From: Macrococcus capreoli
GTDB lineage: Bacteria; Bacillota; Bacilli; Staphylococcales; Staphylococcaceae
Direction of reading: 5' to 3'
Length of the DNA: 64,000 bases
NCBI RefSeq assembly: GCF_025628935.1
Contig: NZ_JAOTIS010000003.1
Span: forward strand, 1 to 64,000
Shown: in pieces, positions 57,960 to 64,000 of the stretch
Layout of the letters: every line of letters begins with the position of its first letter
Position numbering within the stretch: position 1 is the stretch's first letter
Position numbers and translations under genes: made by a program
Notes under the pieces: generated by a model
The model's input: only the letters and a program-made list of their open reading frames with translations
Database searches by the model: none
What the model was told of the DNA's origin: nothing

Positions 57960-60548
57960 TTATGAAAAACTTTTATAAACCTGGCTTAGGAAAGATTCAA
58001 AATCTTCAATAGCTCCTTCAAATAATTCATAGTTACGTAAAATATGCTTAAATTTATTCGCATATCGACTATCAACTATACGACGATCAAAACATATCAT
58101 CCAGCCTTTATCATTTTCAGTGCGAATTAATCTGCCTGTTGCCTGGTGCAGTTTATTCACTGCTACTGGCACTTGATAATCTAGAAAGACATCATCCACT
58201 TCATCTTTCATTAATGCAATATTAATATCTTTTGGGTGCATAAATGGTAAAGATACAATCATGACACATTTAACACCACTATATTTAAAGTCGATACCTT
58301 CATAAAATGTCTGTGTTGCAAGTAACACACCTTTTTCAAGCTGGTTGAATTGTTGATTGAGCTTTGTTGTATTCACATCACTATTTTGCGTAAGAATCAC
58401 TTGATCGAGTGCAGTATCATATAAGTAATCGCGTAATAACTCCACTTGTTGATAACTATTGAGCAAAATTAATGCTTTACCATCATAACGATTTAAATAC
58501 AATAAAATATATTCTAAACATTTCTCAATATATTCATCTTGGTGCTGATAATTAAATTGTGGTATATCGTTTGGAATAAACAGTGGTGCTTTCACCTTGT
58601 CAAATGATGATTCAAACTTAATGTATTTTTTGCTTTCCATGAATAAATCAGATAAGACGTTATGTTCATTAATTGAATTAATTGTTCCTGAAATAAAGAT
58701 TTTTGCATCAAAAGCATTGATAATATATTGTTCAATCACACTTCTTATTTTATTTTCTTTTAAAATTATTTGAATGCCAGATTTATTATGATTGTTAAAT
58801 AATAAATATAACGCACCTTGTGCATCAATATTTTGAACAAATCGTTCAAATGTATGCATTAAATTTTCAATCATTTTTCTTTGCATTTTTGTAATATTTG
58901 GGACTAATGCAATGGTAGCCAACGTTTGTTTAATTTCATGTAATAGCAAAGAAATTTCATCTTGGGCAGTTAACTCAGCTTTAACAATACGGTCACTATA
59001 ATAATGCTGTAATAAGTAATCAAAGAGTTGTTCATACTTTTCATTCATTTGATGCAATTCATTATTGATACTCCCGTATTGAAAGAATGTCAAATCACTT
59101 AGTTTTTGCTTCTGACTTACACCAGATGTATCAAATTCCTGAAGTGTTTGTGAAATTATATATTTCAAATCTTGATACTTTATCGCTAAAGTCGTATATT
59201 TCAACGCATAATTTAATATTTGATGCGCTTCATCGATTATTAAATGTTGATACTGCTCAAAAACGTTTTGTTTCCGATTCGACAATAAATGTGCATGATT
59301 CGTAATACCGATATGTGCTGCATCTGATAATAAATCGAATAAATACGTTTCCTGTTGTTTCGGTAAATATAAACTACGCATTAATTCGAAATATATTTTA
59401 CGACCACCATTTAAATTCAAGCGTTCTATATCTCCGTCCTGACCACTCATTAAAAAGATGAGTAACTGCATCTTCAATATTAAAATGTCATGATTACTTT
59501 TTTGATCTTTTAAAACGTAATCAACAAATTCTATCGTTAAGTAATGACTTTTACTTTTAATGATTTGAAATGGTAACGGTAATCCACAATGTTTTAACAA
59601 TGCGATATCATAATCAATCATTTGATTTTGTAATGCAATGGTTGATGTTGATATTAAAACCGACTGTCTAGTTTCTGATATAAAATAGGCTGCAGCAAGT
59701 AAATAACTTAACGTCTTGCCACTCCCTAATTCCGCTTCAATTGTTATCTCTGATTGATGTTTTAAGCTTAAATAAATTTCAAATGATAATTCATATTGTT
59801 CTTTGCGATAGACAAAGTCTAACGAAGCGATGATTCGCTTAAAAAATGATTCAAATGTTTCATCGATATGTAACGGCGCTGAGTGCTTTATTTTTTTTAC
59901 ATAACTCAAACCTAAAGTCGTTTCAAATGGCATAGCACAACCTTTATATTCACGAATTAAGTCAAATAATACTTCATCAAAATGATAACGCATTGACTTT
60001 GCAAATTGATACAGTGATTTCAGTGTGTTCATCGGCAAGTTGTTTAGTTTCTCCAATGCGATCATTAATATATTAGCTGTCGCAATTGCATCATCAATTG
60101 CACGGTGGGCATTCGTTAAATCAACATGTAATTGTTCCGATAAATAGGACAGTTGATATCTTTCCATTTCCGGAAAAACAATTTTAAATACATCGACCGT
60201 GTCCATAATATATTTAGGTTGATAATTAATATTACATTCATTAAAATATTTTTTCAGAAAGTTTAAATCAAAATCCACATTATGCGCAACAAAAACACAC
60301 CCTTCTAACATATCGTTAAGGCGCGCTGCAAAATCATGGAATGTTGGTGCATTCTCAATCATATGATTATTAATTTTCGTTAAAGATTGAATAAACGGTG
60401 GTATCGTTTGCACTGTATGTACAAATGAGTCAAATGTATCGATGATTGTATTATTCTGCATAATGCAAACACCGATTTGAATCATTTCATCAACGTCTAA
60501 ATTATTCCCCGTTGTCTCAATATCTACAATAGCATATTTTAATGCCAT
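57960..60548 (-). CDS. dinG: DinG-type exonuclease/helicase-like protein
   Basis: The 862-residue protein has an N-terminal DnaQ-type 3'-5' exonuclease domain (VDIETTG with Asp9 and Glu11, later HNVDFDLNFLKKY and AHRAIDDAIAT) and a superfamily 2 helicase-like part with Walker A AELGSGKTLSYL and DEAH. The four iron-sulfur cysteines found in classical DinG and XPD are not seen; the KSKSHYLTIEFVDYV region has none. S. aureus DinG was reported to act as a 3'-5' exonuclease without helicase activity, and this fits. It lies between birA and aspB. Confidence 0.93.
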   Translation of the reverse strand: MALKYAIVDIETTGNNLDVDEMIQIGVCIMQNNTIIDTFDSFVHTVQTIPPFIQSLTKINNHMIENAPTFHDFAARLNDMLEGCVFVAHNVDFDLNFLKKYFNECNINYQPKYIMDTVDVFKIVFPEMERYQLSYLSEQLHVDLTNAHRAIDDAIATANILMIALEKLNNLPMNTLKSLYQFAKSMRYHFDEVLFDLIREYKGCAMPFETTLGLSYVKKIKHSAPLHIDETFESFFKRIIASLDFVYRKEQYELSFEIYLSLKHQSEITIEAELGSGKTLSYLLAAAYFISETRQSVLISTSTIALQNQMIDYDIALLKHCGLPLPFQIIKSKSHYLTIEFVDYVLKDQKSNHDILILKMQLLIFLMSGQDGDIERLNLNGGRKIYFELMRSLYLPKQQETYLFDLLSDAAHIGITNHAHLLSNRKQNVFEQYQHLIIDEAHQILNYALKYTTLAIKYQDLKYIISQTLQEFDTSGVSQKQKLSDLTFFQYGSINNELHQMNEKYEQLFDYLLQHYYSDRIVKAELTAQDEISLLLHEIKQTLATIALVPNITKMQRKMIENLMHTFERFVQNIDAQGALYLLFNNHNKSGIQIILKENKIRSVIEQYIINAFDAKIFISGTINSINEHNVLSDLFMESKKYIKFESSFDKVKAPLFIPNDIPQFNYQHQDEYIEKCLEYILLYLNRYDGKALILLNSYQQVELLRDYLYDTALDQVILTQNSDVNTTKLNQQFNQLEKGVLLATQTFYEGIDFKYSGVKCVMIVSLPFMHPKDINIALMKDEVDDVFLDYQVPVAVNKLHQATGRLIRTENDKGWMICFDRRIVDSRYANKFKHILRNYELFEGAIEDFESFLSQVYKSFS

Positions 60549-60557
60549 ACTTTACAC

Positions 60558-61526
60558 CTACACTTCTATATCAGCACTAATAAATTGATGTAACGCACCA
60601 TTGTCATCTAATACAACGAGTACACCATCATCCTTTAAATCAACCGCTTTACCGTGAATTTGTTTGTTACCTTCAGTATACCTTAATGTTCTATCCCAAA
60701 TCATTGAATAGCTTTTATAAACCGATTTTATTTCAGAGAATGGTTGTGTTAAGAACATGTCATAATAATGCGCAATCATATCCATCAATGTTTTAATAAA
60801 TTGATAACGATCTATTTCTTCTTTTGATTCAATTTTTAAACTTGTCGCTGTTTGGCGTAAACGACCATCAAAATCGTCAATGTTATGGTTAATATTAATA
60901 CCTATGCCACAAATAACTGTATGAACACCATCTGAATCCCCATTAATTTCAGTGAGAAAACCACATACTTTTTTATTATTGATATAAATATCATTTGGCC
61001 ACTTTATTTTCGGTTCTAAATGCGTGATAGCTTTAATCGCTTCAGCAATTGCAATTGAAATAAATAAATTGAATGTCGCAATTTGTTGATAACTAATATT
61101 CGGATGTAGCACGAGACTCATCCATAATCCCGTATTTTGTTGAGATGACCATGGACGCTTATAACGTCCTCTTCCAGACGTTTGAATTTCACTCAATACT
61201 AGCAATGGCTCGTCATGAGTAAGACATAATTCATGCGCAATCGTTTGTGTAGACGTAACTTCTTCGTAAACATATAATTGATCTATTATCGCATCCTTTA
61301 AAACATAGGATAATAAGTCTCTGTCCCATTGGTGGGGTAAATCAGTGATGCGATACCCTTTATTTTTAATCGATTCAAAAGTAAATCCTTGTGTTTTCAA
61401 TGCTTCAATTGCTTTCCAGATAGCAGTGCGAGAAATATTAAAATGATTCGCAAGTGTCTGTCCTGAAACATATTCGGTTTGATGTGCCATTAAATAGGAC
61501 AATATTTCTTGTTTATATTTAGACAT
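60558..61526 (-). CDS. birA: Biotin-protein ligase and repressor
   Basis: BirA attaches biotin to acetyl-CoA carboxylase and pyruvate carboxylase and can repress biotin genes. The 322-residue protein has an N-terminal winged helix (YLMAHQTEYVSGQTLANHFNISRTAIWKAIEALKTQGFTFE), the biotinyl-AMP loop SGRGRYKRPWSS and KWPNDIYINNKKVCG. It is a DNA-binding (group II) ligase. It overlaps cca by 8 bases and lies nine bases before dinG. Confidence 0.95.
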   Translation of the reverse strand: MSKYKQEILSYLMAHQTEYVSGQTLANHFNISRTAIWKAIEALKTQGFTFESIKNKGYRITDLPHQWDRDLLSYVLKDAIIDQLYVYEEVTSTQTIAHELCLTHDEPLLVLSEIQTSGRGRYKRPWSSQQNTGLWMSLVLHPNISYQQIATFNLFISIAIAEAIKAITHLEPKIKWPNDIYINNKKVCGFLTEINGDSDGVHTVICGIGININHNIDDFDGRLRQTATSLKIESKEEIDRYQFIKTLMDMIAHYYDMFLTQPFSEIKSVYKSYSMIWDRTLRYTEGNKQIHGKAVDLKDDGVLVVLDDNGALHQFISADIEV

Positions 61527-62742
61527 GTTGTTTTGCCCACTCCAGTATTGTTTCTTGTTGATTTAATAATCGACCTTCAATGACTTCAACTTCAATTGTA
61601 TTTATCAGTGCCTTTAGCCATGGCCCTGGCTGTTTATTTAAATACATCATTAAAGTGTGTCCATTAATTTGTAAATCATCTCTTGACTGAATTGGTAATT
61701 GTTGTGCAACATTCATAATTTCCTCACAATCAACAATACCAATAAAATCCAATTCTTCCACCTGAATTAATTTGATTACATTTTGAATTAAATCCGCATC
61801 ATAAGAATAGACGAATCGCTGTAATGAAATTTTTGGGTTATGAAAGTATTTAAGTATTTCAATACAATCTTTAATGTGCTTCTTTTCTTGATTCGATAAT
61901 TTTAAATGCGTTATTTCAGATAATAAATCCGTGCCAATTTGTGCTTCATTAAAAATAATATAAGCCACATACGTATTAAAATCAGTAGGATGATGTAATT
62001 GATATTGTACCGTATTTGCTTTAATCGCCTTAAAAAATGGTACGTGTACAAACATACTTTGATAAAAAATGTGCAGTGCAGAATGAATGCCTTTTCCTAA
62101 TACCAATTTCTTCATCTCTGTAATAATTCGTTCTATCGAAACAAATTCAATGGTATGCGCAAATTGATGAATCGCATCCATTGTTTGCACTTCAATATCA
62201 AAGTCCAGTACACTTTGGAATCGTATTGCGCGCATCATACGTAACGCATCTTCTTCAAATCGACTTCGCGCATTACCCACTGCACGGATTTGTTGAAGCG
62301 CTAAATCACTTTGCCCATCAAAATAATCAATCACTTCCAATGATTCGGTCAATGCTAATGCATTGATAGTAAAATCACGGCGTTCTAAATCAGATTTCAA
62401 ATCTGATACGAATTGTACTTGTTCAGGACGCCGATGATCTGAATATTCACCATCAATTCTAAATGTTGTGACTTCAAACTGATAATCATGCCACAAAACA
62501 AGTACCGTGCCATGCTCAATACCCACAGGTACCGTTCTATCAAAAAACGTAATCATCTGATCTGGTACACAATTTGTTGTAATATCAATATCATTGATAT
62601 CTTGCCCTAGTAATATATTACGCACAGCGCCACCGACGATATATGCCTCATATCCATGTTGATTTAATACACCGATTACTTCGTTTGCAGCATGAATCAA
62701 TGATTGTGTCGCTTTATTTAAATGAGATATATCTAATTTCAT
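61519..62742 (-). CDS. cca: CCA-adding enzyme (tRNA nucleotidyltransferase)
   Basis: Cca adds or repairs the CCA end of tRNA. The 407-residue class II polymerase has YIVGGAVRNILLGQDINDIDITTN, with the metal aspartates, RRDFTINALAL and EEDALRMMRAIRF, then a helical body and tail. The start ATG at 62742 has GTGGAG five bases before it; the open frame extends five codons further. It lies 19 bases after bshA and overlaps birA. Confidence 0.95.
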   Translation of the reverse strand: MKLDISHLNKATQSLIHAANEVIGVLNQHGYEAYIVGGAVRNILLGQDINDIDITTNCVPDQMITFFDRTVPVGIEHGTVLVLWHDYQFEVTTFRIDGEYSDHRRPEQVQFVSDLKSDLERRDFTINALALTESLEVIDYFDGQSDLALQQIRAVGNARSRFEEDALRMMRAIRFQSVLDFDIEVQTMDAIHQFAHTIEFVSIERIITEMKKLVLGKGIHSALHIFYQSMFVHVPFFKAIKANTVQYQLHHPTDFNTYVAYIIFNEAQIGTDLLSEITHLKLSNQEKKHIKDCIEILKYFHNPKISLQRFVYSYDADLIQNVIKLIQVEELDFIGIVDCEEIMNVAQQLPIQSRDDLQINGHTLMMYLNKQPGPWLKALINTIEVEVIEGRLLNQQETILEWAKQHV

Positions 62743-62761
62743 AATAACTCCACTCATTTTA

Positions 62762-63883
62762 TTATTTTTTTACTAATGAACGGTATATTGCTTCATATTG
62801 GTCTGTAATTATGGCTGAATGGAATCTGTCGTTAATGTCAGATTTCATTGCTGTCTGAAACTGTTTATAAAGCGTTTCATTTGTAAGTAATTCAATTGCA
62901 TATTCACTTGCAGCTTTCGTATCACCGACGTCAACAATATAGCCAGTTTCATTATGTTTAACAACTTCCTGTATCCCTCCAGCTGTTGTTCCAATACAAA
63001 CGACACCAGTATGCATCGCTTCTAGTAACACAAGTCCGAAACTTTCTTTTTCACTCATCAATAAAAATAAATCTGCCATTTGATAGTAACTTGCCACTTG
63101 ATCTTGTTTCCCTAAAAACATCACATCATCAGAAACACCTAATTTTTTTGCATATGCTCGCATTTTCGTTAGTTCTGGACCATCACCGAGTAATATCAAT
63201 TTTGATTTTAATTTATTTCTTACTAAGCTAAACGTTTTAATGACATCTTGAATGCGCTTTACTTTTCTAAAGTTAGAAACATGAATCAATACTTTGTAAT
63301 CGTCGGGAATACCGTAACACGCTCTGAGTGCTTGATTATCAATTTGCTCAAAATCACGTTCATTAATAAAGTTATATACAGTTCTAATTTCTTTATTCGG
63401 TCCAATAATATCGTAAGTTTCTTGTGTCAATGCGTTACTAACACTTGTTACTACATCGCTTTCTTCTATACCGAATTTAATGGCATCTTTTAATGTTGAG
63501 TCATATCCTAATACCGTGATATCAGTACCATGCAAAGTCGTAACAATACCAACATCTTTTCGCGCAATTTGACGTGCTAATATGCCACAAATTGCATGCG
63601 GTACAGCATAATGCATATGTAGAACGTCTAAATCATAAACATTAATCACCTCCGCTATTTTTGTCGCTAATGTAATATCATACGGAGGGTATTGAAATAC
63701 CGAGTATTGATTGACATCAACTTGATGTATTGTAATATTGGGCATTTGAAACTGAATTCTAAATGGCGTATTTGACGTAATAAAATGCACTTCATGCCCT
63801 CTTTCAGCCATCTTTATTCCAAGTTCTGTAGCGATAATTCCTGATCCGCCCATCGTAGGATAACATGTTATTCCTATTTTCAT
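62762..63883 (-). CDS. bshA: Bacillithiol glycosyltransferase BshA
   Basis: BshA joins L-malate and UDP-GlcNAc, the first step to bacillithiol. The 373-residue GT4 protein starts GITCYPTMGGSGIIATELG and has the nucleotide-sugar part EKESFGLVLLEAMHTGVVCIGTTAGGIQEVV. GGAGG precedes the ATG and overlaps the stop of the methylglyoxal synthase gene. In Bacillus a bshB gene is inserted before it; here it is absent. Confidence 0.93.
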   Translation of the reverse strand: MKIGITCYPTMGGSGIIATELGIKMAERGHEVHFITSNTPFRIQFQMPNITIHQVDVNQYSVFQYPPYDITLATKIAEVINVYDLDVLHMHYAVPHAICGILARQIARKDVGIVTTLHGTDITVLGYDSTLKDAIKFGIEESDVVTSVSNALTQETYDIIGPNKEIRTVYNFINERDFEQIDNQALRACYGIPDDYKVLIHVSNFRKVKRIQDVIKTFSLVRNKLKSKLILLGDGPELTKMRAYAKKLGVSDDVMFLGKQDQVASYYQMADLFLLMSEKESFGLVLLEAMHTGVVCIGTTAGGIQEVVKHNETGYIVDVGDTKAASEYAIELLTNETLYKQFQTAMKSDINDRFHSAIITDQYEAIYRSLVKK

Positions 63884-63892
63884 AATTGCCTC

Positions 63893-64000
63893 CTAAAGTG
63901 ATTCAAAATAAGTAATGATAGCAAGTGCGCTACCTTCATTTGTTGCAAGTGGTACATCATATACATCAGATAGACGTAATAATGCACTTACATCAGGTTC
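63893..64000 (-). CDS. mgsA: Methylglyoxal synthase, C-terminal end (cut by window edge)
   Basis: Only the last 35 codons are inside the window. They encode [21 protein letters not shown] followed by a short tail, which fits the end of methylglyoxal synthase (turns dihydroxyacetone phosphate into methylglyoxal), where this segment is usually HEPDV/LLRL/PLATN. The gene position before bshA is also as in Bacillus. The final residues are poorly matched, so the call is moderate. Confidence 0.72.
   Translation of the reverse strand, partial: EPDVSALLRLSDVYDVPLATNEGSALAIITYFESL

Overview
This is a contiguous, AT-rich, gene-dense chromosomal segment of a Firmicute of the family Staphylococcaceae. 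Many proteins are staphylococcal in type (ArlRS, CvfC, MurG with the GGGTIGH loop, an XpaC-TelA pair, a class A PBP2 behind RecU), and the order lys operon - cspA - acyP - xpaC - telA - brnQ - MoxR/VWA - odhBA - arlSR is staphylococcal. A ba3-type haem-copper oxidase operon, which I do not expect at this locus in Staphylococcus, points to Macrococcus/Macrococcoides. That genus call is an inference from remembered gene order. I saw no rRNA, tRNA, prophage, insertion sequence or CRISPR; nearly everything looks like core genome.

Layout. (1) 1-8.6 kb, plus strand: lysine operon lysC-asd-dapA-dapB-dapH-deacetylase-alr-lysA by the N-acetylated diaminopimelate route, behind a promoter, a lysine riboswitch and a terminator. 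(2) 8.7-13 kb: cspA, DUF1033, acyP, xpaC-telA, and the branched-chain amino-acid carrier brnQ with a near-perfect CodY box. (3) 13.2-21.3 kb, minus: a MoxR-type AAA ATPase/VWA pair, DUF6501, a ring-cleaving dioxygenase whose promoter lies inside a long inverted repeat, and odhAB. (4) 21.4-32.9 kb, minus: arlRS with a GNAT gene, a Fur-box-controlled small RNA resembling staphylococcal IsrR, PAP2-murG, ctpA, then thyA-dfrA-plsC-degV-ypmS-msrA-msrB and crr-yozE. (5) 33-44 kb: a methyltransferase, bacilliredoxin, CvfC, a zinc-ribbon protein, a queuosine-precursor transporter, an RNase HI-like protein, an HAD phosphatase, a degenerate Fic-like protein, a flap-type exonuclease, a rhodanese and a double dynamin. 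(6) 44.1-46.5 kb, plus: the three-gene ba3 oxidase operon behind a TGTGA-N6-TCACA palindrome. (7) 46.5-64 kb: an LLM oxidoreductase, a THUMP RNA methyltransferase, RNase P RNA, gpsB-ypsA and yppE, recU-pbp2, then ypoC-nth-dnaD-asnS-aspB-dinG-birA-cca-bshA and the end of a methylglyoxal synthase gene, an order also largely known from Bacillus.

The signals most worth a second look are the IsrR-like RNA (24188-24295, minus), the Fic-like protein that has lost both its catalytic His and its inhibitory Glu (37766-38701), the CRP/FNR/ArcR/Rex-type operator of the oxidase operon, the promoter-embracing inverted repeat at 17206-17249, and a terminator inside the probable leader of the MoxR/VWA operon. 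Translation often starts at TTG or GTG, so several starts were set by Shine-Dalgarno spacing rather than by the longest frame.
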